Notes: generated by a model not told the origin, from the letters alone. A stretch of DNA of 64,000 bases from Dryas octopetala (GCA_963921425.1 OY992838.1:18827861-18891860), one strand, 5' to 3'. Shown: positions 36,323-49,962, counted from the stretch's first letter. Numbers and translations: made by a program.

Positions 36323-39006
36323 ATGGAGGATGATAGTCACTACGACGAGTTTGGTAATTATACAGGCCCTGAAATTGAGTCTGATCAAGATAGCAGTACG
36401 GATGAAGATATGGCTGCTGCTGCTGCTGCTGCTGCTGCTAGTGCATGTGATGATGTTGATATGGATATGGATGATTACCAGGTCGTCCTTGCTTCTGATC
36501 ATCACGACGAAAAAAAGTATTATCCTACTGCCGAAGAGGCTTATGGTGAAGAGGTTGAGACAATGAGACCTTGGTTATGGATGAAGATGCACAAACCCTT
36601 GAACAACCCATTATTAGGCCGCACCCGCATCATCATAATTTCAACAAGTTTGAAGTTGGCATCGTTAAGGATTCTTCGTCTTCGACCTATGTGTCGACCC
36701 AATTCATTGTAGGTCTCATGTCAAACCCGTCTCTGGTTCGGAATGTTGCACTGGTGGGGCAGTTGCAGCATGGATATGTTGGTGGAGCATACCCACCATG
36801 TATCAACTTTTGATGCAAGAAGCGAAAAGCACAGGAGGTACCTGTGCAACATCATGGATGGCTCCCGGTCATGTCAATTTCTCTGATGAGATGACTACTG
36901 CCCTCAGGCTTGCTGACCGTGCTGTCTTGATTGTGGATGCGGTCGAAGGAGTCATGGTAAATACAGAGAGGGCACTGCGCCATGCCATCCAAGATCGGCT
37001 GCCCATTGTGGTTGTTATAAACAAAATTGACAGGCTGATAACTGAGCTCAAACTGCCCCCAAGAGATGCTTATTTTAAGCTGAGGCATAGTCTGGATGTC
37101 ATTAATAACCACATAACTGATGCCTCTTCAACTGCCGGAAACCATCAAATTATTGATCCTGTTGCAGGAAATGTTTGCTTTGCAAGTGCTACCGCAGGAT
37201 GGTCATTCACCTTGCAGTCATTTGCTAGGCTTTATGTTAAACTCCATGGGATCCCTTTCGATGCAGATAAGTTTGCTTCTCGTCTCTGGGGAGATATGTA
37301 CTACCATCCGGATGCCAGGGCTTTCAGGAGAAAACCACCTTCCAGCGAAGAGAAAGGTCGTTTGTTGAGTTTGTGCTTGAACCCCTATATAAAATTTATA
37401 GCCAGGTGATTGGAGAATGAAAAGTGTGTGGAGGCAACTCTTGCAGAGTTTAGTGTCACCCTAAGGGCCAATGCAGCTTGCAAATTGAATGTTAAACATC
37501 TGCTCAGGTTGGCTTGTAGCTCAGTTTTTGGCTCTGCTTCAGGTTTCGCTGATATGTTGGTCCAACATATTCATTCTCCTAAAGATGTTGCTGCAGCTAG
37601 GAGAGTTGACCACATATACACTGGAAGAAATAAAGACTACTCTTCGATTTACAAGGCCATGAAAAATTGTGATCCTAATGGCTCTTTGATGGTAAATGTG
37701 ACCAAATTGTATCCCAAGTCCGACTGCAGTGTATTTGATGCATTTGGCAGGGTTTATAGTGGCAAGATTCAGACTGGGCAGAGTGTATGTGTATTGGGAG
37801 AAGGCTACTCACCGGAAGAGGATGAGGAGGACATGACAGTCAAAGAAGTGACAAAATTATGGCTTTATCAAGCTGAGATAGGATACCGATAACTGAGGCT
37901 CCTGCAGGGACTTGGGGTACTTATTGAAGGGGTGGATTCCTCTATTATGAAGACTGCCACGCTGTGTAATTGTGATGATGCTGGTCTTGATGAGGATCAT
38001 ACTGCTTACATATTCCGTCCTCTGCAGTTCAATACTGTCACAGTTGTGAAAACGGCGATTGAGCCTCTAAATCCAAGTGAGTTGCCAAAAATGGTGGAGG
38101 GTCTTAGAAAGATCAGCAAGAGTTATCCTCTTGCAGTCATTAAAGTTGAGGAGTCTGGGGAGCACACAATCTCTGGTACAGGAGAACTCTACTTGGATTC
38201 CATCATGAAGGACCTTAGAGAGCTCTATCTCCATTATCAAGTAGAAATTAAGGTTCCAAACCCTTTTGTTTCGTTCTGTGAAACTGTGGAGGAATCGTCA
38301 TCAATGAAGTGTTTTGCTAAAACGCCTAACAAGAAGAATAAAATAACTATGATTGTAGAGCCATTGGAGAGAGGACTTGCAGAGGACATTGAGAAGGGTG
38401 TTGTAAGAGTTGATGATTGGTCCAAGAAGGATATAGGTAATTTCTTCCAGACAAGATATGAGTGGGATGTTCTTGCTTGCTGCATTTGGCCCTGATGATG
38501 ATAAATATATTAGTAACAAGGGACCTAACATCCTATTAGACGACTCACTTTCAACTGAAGTTGACAAGATCAGAAATGTGAAGTTCAAAATAGTTGATGC
38601 AATTATTGCACCTGAGCCATTGCACCGCGGATTTGGTCAGATCATTCCCACCTCTCGTCATGTGGCCTATTCATCTTTCTTAATGGCAACCCCGCGGCTT
38701 ATGGAGCCAGTATATTATGTGGAGATACAAACGCCGAAGGACTGTATTTCTGCAATCAATGCTGTTCTATCTCGCAGGCGTGCACGCCATGTTGATGTTC
38801 TATCTCAGTTTTTGATCATTGGGCTATAGTTCCTGGGGATCCTCTTGACAAAGAGATTGTTCTGCGACCACTTGAGCCTGCACCTAGCTCGTGAGTTTAT
38901 GGTCAAGACAAGGCGTAGGAAGGGCATGAGTGATGATGTGAGCTTCAACAAATATTTCGATAAGGCCATGATGCTGGAACTGGCTCACCACTCAGCAGCC
39001 ATCTGA
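36323..39006 (+). pseudogene. Intronless pseudogene of U5 snRNP GTPase (Snu114/EFTUD2/CLO)
   Basis: Conceptual translation from ATG 36323 follows the EF-2-like spliceosomal GTPase: acidic N terminus (YDEFGNYTGPEIESD), KKYYPTAEEAYGEEVE, RNVALVGQLQHG, APGHVNFSDEMT (G3), NKIDR (G4), [64 protein letters not shown] and a tail [13 protein letters not shown]. Breaks: a frame change near 36565; loss of everything between HG of the P-loop and the G3 box, so the GKT nucleotide loop and switch 1 are gone; a frame change near 37350 and stop at 37408; frame changes near 37885 and 38460; a deletion after TEVDK; another removing much of the C-terminal domain near 38800; and a shift near 38890. No introns interrupt about 2.7 kb, which suggests a retrocopy. 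The parent acts in spliceosome activation. Confidence 0.9.
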
Positions 39007-39129
39007 TCGATCTTCATCAGCAGATGAAATGCATGCTATGGTACTCCAGCTCCTGGCTTTAATTACATGATGTATTGAATACTGTTGGTTTTGTTGCATT
39101 TCGATGAGGCCATGATATATTGTGTACTA

Positions 39130-39296
39130 TGTTGAATCGTTGACTAGTTTTGTAATTGAATATCTTGTAATTAGGGAATTCCCAATTGTTATGGGATTGT
39201 ATTTTTCCTTCCTAGAATAGACTTTTGTATATTGTATAAATACCTTTTATTAATAGAGGCATATGGTATACTGAATTTTAAAACCCTAAATTAACT
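39130..39296 (+). repeat. 5' LTR of copia-1, 167 bp
   Basis: Differs from the 3' LTR by three substitutions and one 3-bp indel by eye. A TATA-like tgtataaata lies near 39233. Confidence 0.93.
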
Positions 39297-39308
39297 TGGT
39301 ATCAGAGC
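39297..39308 (+). promoter_or_regulatory. Primer-binding site of copia-1
   Basis: TGGTATCAGAGC is complementary to the 3' end of plant initiator tRNA-Met and directly follows the LTR. Confidence 0.93.
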
Positions 39309-40259
39309 AGCTAGTCCTAGGCGCTGTTTTCAATCAAATACCCTGCCAAAGCTTATTGCTCCGCCCAGTTCTCCACTGCAAGCCGATTGCTTGCTCTTCC
39401 TCTCTACCTGAAGTGTCTCTAAGAAGCCGACTGCTTCTTCTTTCTTCATTTTTATCCTAGAAGTCGATTGCTTCTTTCTCTTGCTACCAGTTTTTCTAAA
39501 ACAACCTAAAGTCCCAGGAAAATGATGGATGATGTTTCCACTACTTCTCAGGCTCTTACTATTCCACCTGTGGTCATGACGGCACCGGAGCCAACATCCA
39601 TTCCTTATGGGGTCAAATTGAATGGCCCGAATTTTACTCTTTGGTCTCAAGTTGTGACCATGTTTGTTGCAGGAAGAGGAAGGATGGGATATCACTACAA
39701 GAAAACAGGGTTTTGGCAATGACTGAAAGTCGTTGTCTAAAACTAGAAATTCCTTGCCTAAAACAATAGGCAATGAATTTCTACCGTTGCTAGGGTCGTT
39801 GCCCTAGGACCCTTGCCAATAACTATAGGCAACGATTTTGACAGTCGTTGCAAAATTAGCAACGACTTTGCAACGAATCATTTGTTGCATTTTGTGGCAT
39901 TGAAATCCAAATTCATGGAGTTATGCCCAACGATTTATGCGTTGCCAATTATATTGTACAACACCATTTCTGTTGCCTAATTTTTTTAATAGGCAATGAC
40001 TTTGTTGTTGCTAAATTTTTTTGTAATAATAAATTACTTTACCATTATTAATAGGCAACGAAGACTGAGTTGCCTATTATATTATGCAACACCATCATCA
40101 TTGCCTATTCAATCTAAAAGCAATGACTCTATTGTTGCCTATCATTTTTTATTGCAATCTATATTGTTGCATATGATATAAAGAAACAACTCTATTGTTG
40201 CTCAAACTTGCAATATACGAGGAACGACTTTGTTGTTGCTCAAACTCTCTGTTATTTTC

Positions 40260-42780
40260 ATTAATTTTTTTTATTTATATAAATAATGCTATTATTTAAA
40301 AATATAAAATTTAGAGAACCATAAAAGCTTCATAATATAATAAAACAAAAAATTACTTGACTGTTACATTGAAACTTGGCTAATTAATCCAAAACATAAT
40401 TTTTACAAAAAAATAATTCCATCACATAATTTTTACAAAAAAATAATTCCATCGCAGAAAGTACCATTTCACTCATGCTGCTATGCACTTAAAACAGAAG
40501 CTCTAAATGGCATATGAAGGACTACAGCTTGCAGCTCCTGAAGACTTCAGCTATGACACATGTAACAACATCACTGGATACAACAGCTCCCCGAGAATCT
40601 TGCTCCTCTCATGCATGTAGGAAGCAACAGTCTTCACAAAATGTCACTTATTACTCATTCTCAAGATCCTGTTATAGAAATATTATTATCTATGAGAAGA
40701 TTAAACAAACACAGTAGCAACAAAACAGGGTCAGTGCATGAGCCTTACTGACATGTCACATACAATACTAAACAGTTTATAACACAAGTCACCATTGCAT
40801 ATACACAAGAATAAATTTGGCCTCGTTTAACATGATCCTAAATATAAAGGTTACTACATAAAAGAACATGATACAAACCTAGAGCTTATGGATGCATGGT
40901 TCAGTTTAGAGATTTAAAGAAAATACATCTTCTCCTATGGAAAACTACTTCATGTAACCATAAGAATAGTAGCCTTTAATTGAAATCAAGCCAGATGGTA
41001 CAAAGTCTATTGTGTCTTGAGAAAGCAATCAGATTAGAGTCTATCCCAGCAGAGGCAATAACAAGTTTTATTTACAACTAGTACAAACTAAAAGCGAATT
41101 GAATGATAGATTACATGCAGTCAAAGCATGGTTAAATGCTGCTGATGGTAGTGTCTAAAATCAGTTAACTGGTTTGGAAAGATATATCTTTTATGGAAGC
41201 CTAAAGCTAAGGTCGTTGGCCAAGATATCTTAGGTTCACAAACTTGAAGCGAAAACTAGGAAACTAAAGAGAACAATGAAAGCTAAAAATTAAGTAGCCA
41301 AGTGGTTGATGTTGAGGTGTGTAAGGTACAAATGCATTAGACAAGGGCATCACTTCAGTATGTAAGGTAAAGATGTAAGAAAAAGATCAAACTGAGGTCT
41401 TATATACAAAAAGGAGACCTACCAGCATATTGTAAAGGACATGTACAATTTATACAACTGCATATTGTGTGCTGACCCTGCACGCACACAACAAAATAAA
41501 ATCACCCAATAATAAAAATAGAGTTTCTAAGTTCTCAAACAAAAGGGGCAAAAAATGGTTCTAGAAAACCCTTTATTCATGTTAAACCCAGCATTTCCAA
41601 AAATGAGTAGACTAGGCAAACATCTATGCTAATATGAACAACACCTATTTAGTGACAGAGCACAAGAGAGGAACATAAGAATGGAACACAGACGTTTTTC
41701 CACAAGTCTGCAAGAAGCCAAAACATGCTAAGAGTCATTGATGCTTTTGATGGTGACTTGCAAACACAAAAAATACTAAATGGATAAAATCTAAATATGA
41801 AAAGAATAAGCAGGCAACACCAAATATAAATATAACGCTAACCAATAGGAGATAACAAGAAATAAGATACTCAAACACAAAGAAAGCAAAATTAAGTACT
41901 TAAGCACTAAAATCTTTACAAATAAAGAAAAAGATACAACTTTCACATTGATAACCAAACTCAAAATTAAGTATAATTATAACCAAATCAACAAACAACC
42001 CAACATTACAATCAAATCCTCAACTCGTCTGCAAAGGCTTAGCCCAAATAGAAATTGCAAAATTAAAACCTTGCACAAATCACAACCTAAAACTGAAACC
42101 TAAATATCAAAATAGAAATTTAAAAACTCAAGTTAGGATTTTGTTACCTCAACAGAAACAGAAATTCTAATAATCATCTGGCACCAAACCTAGAAAATCA
42201 CAAACAAATTCTAATAATCATAATTAACGAAACAAAAATTTAAAAATAAAAAAAGTGCAAAAAAAAAAATTACCCAAAAAAAAAAAAACCCAATCGGAAG
42301 GGCGTTGATGGTGGCTGGGGTTGGGTTTCGGTGGTGGCAGAGAGAAAGAGGAAAGGCAGAGAGAGGAGAGAGAAAGTGACGCAGAGAAAGAGGAGAGGGG
42401 CAAGGATGGGGATGTGGGTTGTCGGGGTGGGTCGTCGGGGCTGGGGGTTGGGTTTCGGTGGGCAGGGGGAGAGGGAACGCAGGGAGAAGGGGAAGAAGAT
42501 AGGGGCGGCGGGGAGAGAGGAGAGAGAGAGAGGAGGATCAAGGTAGAGAGGGGCAGATCGGGCCGGGACTAGGCTGGGCTGAGGCGGGGAGCGGCGAGGC
42601 AGAGAGAACCAGGGGAGGAGAGGGAGAATGTGTTTTGACTGTTTGAGTGTCTTTGATTTTGAGATTTTGAGTGTTTTGACTTACTGGGGAGAGAGAGTGT
42701 GGTTTGGAAATGAAGAAGGTTAGAAAAAAAGATTAGAGAGGGAGAAGGAAAAAATCAGGTGGGAAATTGAAATTTTTCGC
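40260..42780 (-). other. Cargo region of the first CACTA element, no recognised gene
   Basis: Read on the minus strand, a CT-rich leader-like block (42780 to 42240, containing accgaaacccaacccc) precedes 2 kb of AT-rich sequence. This matches the leader-then-cargo order of the second CACTA element, where SnRK2 exons were captured. I could not assign any protein family. ORFs in the GA-rich block are low complexity. Confidence 0.5.
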
Positions 42781-42899
42781 TGTAGGTTCAGGCGGTAATC
42801 CCAAAAACAAAAAATTTACAGGCTTACAAAAAATAAAGAATAAAAATAAAAATAAAAACTTAAAATAAAATTTTTCTGTAATTTTTAAAAAAGTTTATT

Positions 42900-43870
42900 A
42901 TGTCAACTTACTTGATTACCGTGTTACCTAATTTCAACGATCGAAGCCGTTTATTTTCTATATTCATACTCAAAGATCATCCTTGTAAAAAATCGGCCAA
43001 ATCAGAATTCATCTACCCGTTCGATTATCATTAGAAAAACTACGATCGTTCATAAGTTCGACCACCGTTACCTAACTCCTACATATCCGATTGAGCTAAT
43101 TTTTAGCAGAGATGATCTTTGACAAAGGAACTAAAAAATGAACGGTTTGGATCGTTGAAAACACGATCGAGATGTGAGCTTTTACATATAAATACACTTG
43201 AAGAGTATTGTGCTATTAATTTTTTCGTTAAAACCTTGTTGTTTCAATAATTGTGAAGACCACAATGTGATTTCAACGATCGGAGCCGTTAATTTTCTAC
43301 GTTTATGCTCAAAGAGCAATCCTACAAAAAATCGGCCAAATCAAAATTCATCTACCTATTCGATTATTGTTAAAAAACCACGATCGTTCCTAAGTTCGAC
43401 CACCGTTACCTAACTTTTACATATATGATCGGGCCAATTTTTTGCAAAGATGATCTTTGACTAAGAAACTAAGAAATGAACGGTTTGGATCGTTGGAAAC
43501 ACGATCAAGATGTGAGCTTCTACATATAAATACACATGAAGAGTATTATGCTATTAACTTTTTCGTTGAAACCTTGTTGTTTCAATAATTGTGAAAACCA
43601 CAACGTAATTTTAAAGATCGGAGCCGTTCATTTTCTACATTTATACTCAAAGATCAATCTTGCAAAAAATCAGACAAATCAAAATTTATATACTCGTTCG
43701 ATTATCATTAGAAAAATTACGATTGTTTATAAGTTTGACCACCGTTACTTAACTTCTACATCTCTGATTAGGCCGATTTTTTTGAGGGATGATCTTTGAC
43801 TGGGAAACTAAAAAATGAACGGTTTGGATCGTTGAAAACACGATCGAGATGAAGCTTTTACATATAAATA
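42900..43870. repeat. Three tandem modules of about 338 bp (dyad-symmetric)
   Basis: Anchors aacggtttggatcg fall at about 43141, 43479 and 43817. Each unit has one arm with gaacggtttggatcgttgaaa and the opposite arm with caacgatcggagccgtt, so each is itself an inverted repeat. The complement of the unit is homologous to the modules in 58440-61050. Confidence 0.85.
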
Positions 43871-46800
43871 CGAATTATTTTTTCTTAGCCTATATTCTTG
43901 TAAATAGGCAACAAATTCTTTTTTTCCTTGTCGATAACAGTAATGGGCAACGAACGACATGTTGCCTATTATTCTAAAGTTGCTGCAGATGTAAAGTTCA
44001 ATATCTAATGTTCAATCGTTGTCCATGACCAACAATTAATTTTTCAGCGTTGCCTATTATTCCGTTGCCATTTCAAGTTTTCTTGTAAATAGGATTCGTT
44101 GCTAATGCATTTTTCAATACCAAATTCAGATTTGTTGCCTATGTGCAACTATTCCTTGTCTATTTGCAGAATAGGCAATGAATTTTAATTTCTTGCCTAT
44201 TGTTCCGTTGTCGTTGCCTATTATAGAATAATCGTTGCCAAAATTTATAGGAAACAAATCCATTTTGTTGCCTAAACTCTTGAACATTCATTGCCTGTAC
44301 GCATAGGCAACGACAAAAATAGTCGTTGCCTATTTTATATTCATTATGACACCAAAATTTCCCACCAAATAAATAGGCAACCACTTGAAAACAATAGGCA
44401 ACGACCTCATCGTTGTGAAACTTCCCGCCTCCTTCTCGCCAAATTATAGGCAACCCCCTTTTTATTTCATTGCCTATTCTCATAATCCGCAACCAAAACA
44501 TCGTTGCCTATGCTATAGAGATCGTTGCCTATGAATTATCCTAGATCAAGTACACGATCGTTGTGCATATAAAAAACTTTGTTGCCTAATCTCGTAATAG
44601 GCAACGAATTTTAAGGCGTTGCCTATTGTTTCGTTGCCTAATCCCGAATTTCTTGTAGTGTATCTTAATGGCACCACTCCTCAACCAGCGGTGACAAGTG
44701 CTACCTATAGCAAGTGGATAATGGAAGATGCCATTGTGAAGGGTTGGCTTATTGGTGCCATGGAGGCGAATGTGATGACGTTATTTATCCGTTTATCTAC
44801 TGCCAAAAATGTCTGGGATGCTGTGTCCAAGACCTACTATGAGGGTGCTGATAAATCTATCTTATATGATTTATCCCGTAAGGCTATGGCGACCAAACAG
44901 GCTGGGCGATCGGTCGCTACCTATTATTCTGATCTTCAAATTATTTGGCAAGAGCTTGATCATCGCATACCTATTCCCTTTACTCAGGCAGATGTGATAA
45001 ATACACGTATGACTGAAATTGGTGAGGATCGTGTTTATTTGTTTCTTGCTGGTCTTGATGATGTATATGATTCTATTCGGGGAGATATTCTTTGTACTGA
45101 TCCTCTTCCCGGACCTGATGTGGTTTTTTCCATTGTGAGACGTGAGGAACTTCGTCGTCATACTATGATGAATCAAGGTGATACTTGTCTGATGGCTATG
45201 GCAGTAAAGAAGGTTGGCAACCGTCCTATCACATCGCCTTCTCTAATGCCTGTTGGTGGTCCTTGTACTCATTGTGGAAGTACCAAACATGTTGCGGAAA
45301 CCTGTTTCAAGAAACATGGGTATCCTGACTGGTGGCCGGCTCATAAAGAGCGTTTGCAGGCTCGAAAAGTGGAAAAGTAGCGTTGTGTACCTCCATACCA
45401 CTGCCGGCTTCGGTGACTCCACCATCCGCAACCCAGCCGCCGTGTGATCCAGTGGCTGTCCTGCCGACTACATCAGTGGACATGTCTCACTCTGTGGTAG
45501 ATTCTACCCTTCTTCAACAGTCAGGTAGTGTTGGTCATGCTTTCCTTACAACTAGTTCCGGAAAAGATGTGGGTTGGATTCTTGATTCTGGTGCAACAAA
45601 CCATATGACCTTCGATGCATCTTTGTTACGTGATAACTGCTTACCTAATTGTGTTACTGTTGCCAATGCAAATGGCATATCATATCCTGTTACTGGTGTT
45701 GGAAGAGTTGACTTAACTCCTTCTTTATCCTTGGACCATACCCTGTTGATTCCTGCTCTCTCTAATAATTTTTTGTCTATACTGCAAGTTACTGCTCTAT
45801 TAAATTGTTTAGTATTAATCTATCCCAATTTCTGTCTTCTTCAGGATCTCTGCAACGGGGAGATCATTGGGCGTGGTACTAAGAGAGAGGGCTTGTATTA
45901 TGTGGACGATGTCTGTGTGGGGCGGTCCTTATCTGCAAAAGGGTCATCTCGGGCATCTGAGGATCAGATTTGGTTATGGCATCACCGGTTGGGTCATGTC
46001 TCTTTTGGTTATTTAGAGCGTCTATTTCCTATTTTATTTTCAACATGTGAACCTTCGAATTTTCGGTGTGATACTTGCATTTTGGCAAAAAGCCACCGTG
46101 CTACTTATTCTGATAGTCCTAATAAAAGATCTGTGCCATTTTCATTGATTCATTCGGATGTTTGGGGACCTGCTCCTGTTACTACTTCTTCTGGTTTTCG
46201 TTGGTTTGTTTTGTTTGTTGATGATTGCACTCGAATGACGTGGCTCTATTTGATGCGACATAAGAGTGATGTAGCTGCAATATTTCGCACTTTTCACCAA
46301 ATGATTAATACACAATTTTCTGCATCTTTACAAGTGCTTCGGTCTAATAATGGTGGGGAATTCGTTAATCAGGAGTTACGCACTTATTTTCAGACTCATG
46401 GTATTTTGCATGAAACCACGTGTCCTTACACTCCACAACAAAATGGTGTGGCTGAACGGCGAAATAGACAGATTCTTGAAATTACACGGCCAGGCTGCCC
46501 TCATTGGTGCACATATGGGGCCACAATTTTGGGAGGACGCCATTACCACGGCTGTTTATCTTCTCAACCGTGTGCCTACTCGTGTTTTGGAATTTCAGAC
46601 ACCGTTAGATACATTGGCATCCTCTATACCTCTTCCTTCACGTCTTACACTTCCACCCCGGGTATTTGGTTGCGTCGTGTTTGTGCATTTACAGAAGCAT
46701 ATGCGTACTAAGCTTGATCCATGTGCTCTCAAGTGTGTTTTTGTGGGTTATCATCCCTTACAGAAGGGATACAGATGTTTTCATCCTTCTACTGGTAAGT

Positions 46801-48910
46801 ACTATGTTACCATGGATATTTTTTTTTTCTGAACATGAGATGTTCTTTGCTTCTCCGCTATCTCATTCCTTGCTTCCGAGGGAGAGCACTACTATGGAAG
46901 CTTTGAATTGGACAGAATTATTTCCGGATTCTATTCCAACCGGTCCGATTCAGGATCCGATTCAGGACACCACTATGGGTGAACATGAAGAAGGGACTGC
47001 TGAAGCCACCACTGAAGTCGTCAACCAGGTCCAGCCGAGTGTTAGTGTGGATTTGGATATTGCCGAAAGCCCTTCTCTCACTTCATCAACAGTACCCACT
47101 CCCAATTCTCCTCGTTCTCCTCGTGCAGCTATTCCTGAGGCAAGTATAGATTTTGTGATTAATACTAACAATATTTGTGAACATGAGCATGTTGAGGTTG
47201 ATAGGTATCAGTTGCCACCAAGGAGTAATCGAGGAGTATCACCACCTGATAGGTTCTCACCCGAAGCTGTGAAGAAGGTGAAATATCCTATTGCTCAGTA
47301 TGTATCTACCCATAGGCTGTCAGAGGCTTGCCGAGGATTTGTCAGTAATATGACTGTCGTCCATATTCCCACTAAAGTTCAAGAAGCCTTGTCAGATCCA
47401 AAATGGGCCACGGCAATGACTGAAGAGATGACAGCACTAGAAAAAAATCAGACTTGGGAGTTGGTTCCGTTGCCAGAAGGCAAACGACCCGTGGGTTGCA
47501 GGTGGGTATACACTGTTAAGTGTAAGCCGGATGGCTCAATTGATAGGTATAAAGCTCGGCTTGTTGCTAAAGGGTTTACCCAGACCTATGGGATTGATTA
47601 TCAGGAAACCTTTGCTCCTGTTGCAAAGATCAATACCATTCGGGTTTTGATATCTCTGGCTGCAAATTTTGGTTGGCCCTTGCAACAGTATGATGTAAAA
47701 AATGCATTTCTACACGGTGATTTACAGGAAGAAGTGTATATGGCGTTACCACCAGGCTATGATGCTCAGAACGGCTCTAATGTTGTATGCAAACTACATA
47801 AAGCTTTATATGGTTTGAAGCAGTCTCCACGAGCCTGGTTTGGTAGATTCCGACTTGCCATGAAGAAATATGGATATGAACAGAGTAATGCAGATCATAC
47901 TCTATTCTTGAAAAGAGTGGGAGACAAATTAACAGCACTCATTATTTATGTAGATGATATGGTGGTCACAGGTAATGATATTGAGGAGATGAATAAATTG
48001 AAGAACTATTTGTCGTCTGAGTTTGATATGAAGGATTTGGGTGGCCTCAAATATTTCTTGGGAATTGAAGTCGTCCGGTCTGAACAAGGCATCTTCTTGT
48101 CTCAACGGAAGTACGTGCTTGATTTGCTAGAGGAAACAGGCATGCTTGGGAGTTAGCCGATTGGGTCTCCTATTGAACAGAACCATGGTTTAGAAGAGCT
48201 TTCTGATCAAATTCCAGCTGACAAAGGACAATATCAGAGGTTAGTTGGGCGTCTGATTTATTTATCTCATACTAGACCTGACATTGCGTATGCTGTGAGT
48301 GTTGTGAGTGGATTTATGCATAATCCAGGGAAGCAACACATGGAAGCAGTTGTAAGGATTTTGAGATATTTGAAATCTACACCAGGAAAGGGTTTATTGT
48401 TTTCAAAACATGGGCATGTAGATGTTTTGGGATATACAGACTCAGATTGGGGGGGTAAAGGAGATAGGAGAAGATCAACTTCGGGCTATTTTACCTTTGT
48501 TGGAGGTAATTTGGTCACTTGGAAGAGTAAGAAGCAAAAGGTTGTCTCACTATCTAGTGCTGAAGCTGAGTACCGGGCAATGGTGAAAGGTATGTGTGAA
48601 TTGCTGTGGCTTAAAAGGCTTATGGGGGAGTTGGGTTTTTCCTCTGAGAAACCAATGAAGTTGTATTGTGATAATCAATCAGCGATTAAAATTGCTGAGA
48701 ACCCGGTTCAGCATGATAGAACGAAACATGTGGAGATTGACAGGAACTTTATCTATGAAAAGTTGGAAAAGAAAATAGTTGAGATACAATATGTCAGTAC
48801 TACAGACCAGTTGGCAGATGTGTTGACCAAGGCTGTATCAAATTCGGTTTTTAACGATTCGCTCGTCAAGTTGGGCATTTGCGATGTCTATGCACCACCT
48901 TGAGGGGGAG

Positions 48911-49074
48911 TGTTGAATCGTTGACTAGTTTTGTAATTGAATATCTTGTAATTAGGGAATTCCCAATTGTTATGGGATTGTATTTTTCCTTCCTAGAATA
49001 GGCTTTTGTATATTCTATAAATACCTCTTATTAGAGGCATATGGTATACTGAATTTTAAAACCCTAAATTAACT
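48911..49074 (+). repeat. 3' LTR of copia-1, 164 bp
   Basis: Preceded by the PPT gagggggag at 48902-48910 and followed by the TSD TACTA. Confidence 0.93.
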
Positions 49075-49079
49075 TACTA

Positions 49080-49924
49080 TGTTTAAATTCCTCTCATTTA
49101 AGATGTATGAAATCTCCACACTTGGATATGAATCATGAGAATATTTTCAGTTTTGGGTAATTAGTTAATTAGAGAATGATTTTGGTAATCAATATGTATA
49201 ATATATTCTTGAATTGTAATGTGTTACTTAATGCAAGCTTTGCCACTTTTGGTGGCTTCTTTTATTTTTGCCTCTGCTCTAACCAATGTCTCCGTTTGGG
49301 AGTCAAGTCAATAACAAGGAGGGCTTATGTTGGATGGAAGGTGCATTTTTTTTATTTTTGTCTTCCAAAAATACATTCACTGCCATCTGATCTATGTTGC
49401 TCCTCTTTTTATTTTTCCTTTTTTATGTGTCAATGAATAGCTGATTTTAAGATAGAATAAAATGCAGTGTGTTTTCGTAAAAGCCGTTGGATTTCAAAAT
49501 CACCTAGGCAGTCATTTCCGCAACTCAAGCCAAATGACAGAGAATTGGTGAGTGGAATCCCTAAGCTAAAATCAAGACCATTGAAATCACCGACCTCCCA
49601 CCTGGTTCTTTGATCTCTCACTTCATACCCTTTTTTGGTTTTTTTTTTTTTTTGAATATCTGATTTCTCTCTCTCACTTCCCTCTTAATTTTATTCTTTG
49701 GTTCCTTGGATGAGCAGATGTCTCCTGTCTTATGCCTAAGAGATCTCTTTCAAGGATTCATTATAGAGGTTGGCTTAACAGGGTACGAACCTATGTATAT
49801 ATATATATATATATATATCTGTGTGTGTAATTGTATAGCTCATTAAAAATTGGGTTTTTATTTTTGTTACCTGAAATACATTTCTACAATTTTGGTATTT
49901 GTTGATTCCAGCTGTGTATATATT

Positions 49925-49962
<38 letters not shown>

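Larger units (their letters stand above)
39693..44660. mobile_element. CACTA (En/Spm) transposon nested in copia-1 gag, 4968 bp
   Basis: The ends are CACTACAAGAAA and its complement TTTCTTGTAGTG, with the 3-bp TSD TAT at 39690-39692 and 44661-44663. Removing the element and one TSD restores gag reading across the site. Subterminal zones (39700-40255 and 43885-44650) are dense in aataggcaacgatt- and gttgcctat-type words in both orientations. The interior carries AT-rich sequence (40260-42230), a GA-rich block that is CT-rich leader-like on the minus strand (42240-42780), and three tandem modules of about 338 bp (42900-43870). No transposase was recognised, so it is non-autonomous. Confidence 0.92.
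39522..48903 (+). pseudogene. Copia-1 gag-pol, split and broken
   Basis: Gag starts at ATG 39522, is interrupted after codon GGA-TAT at 39692 by the CACTA element, and resumes at 44664 (LNGTTPQPAVTSATYSKWI). It ends after a CCHC knuckle (CTHCGSTKHVAETC, near 45270) at a TAG, 45378-45380. Pol shows protease DSGATNHM near 45586, pre-integrase LWHHRLGH near 45976, integrase IHSDVWGPAP and TPQQNGVAERR, RT PVGCRWVYTVK with YVDDMVVTGND near 47950, and RNase H YTDSDWGGKGDRR, ending in a TGA just before the PPT. Breaks: a frame change near 46490, another near 46825 in a T run, and a stop at 48154-48156. These are additional to the CACTA insertion, so the copy is dead. Confidence 0.92.
39130..49074 (+). 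mobile_element. Ty1/copia element with short LTRs, interrupted by a CACTA transposon
   Basis: Both LTRs start TGTTGAATCG and end AAATTAACT. The 5-bp TSD TACTA flanks the element at 39125-39129 and 49075-49079. The PBS TGGTATCAGAGC (tRNA-Met) directly abuts the 5' LTR at 39297, and a gagggggag PPT precedes the 3' LTR. Total length is 9.9 kb, of which 4.97 kb is the nested CACTA transposon, leaving about 5.0 kb of copia. The insertion lies 124 bp past the stop of the U5 GTPase pseudogene. Confidence 0.95.

Noticed and set aside
42224..42572. Overlapping ORFs on both strands in GA-rich sequence
   Set aside because: Composition artefact of the leader-like block inside the CACTA element; no domain and no conserved start context.
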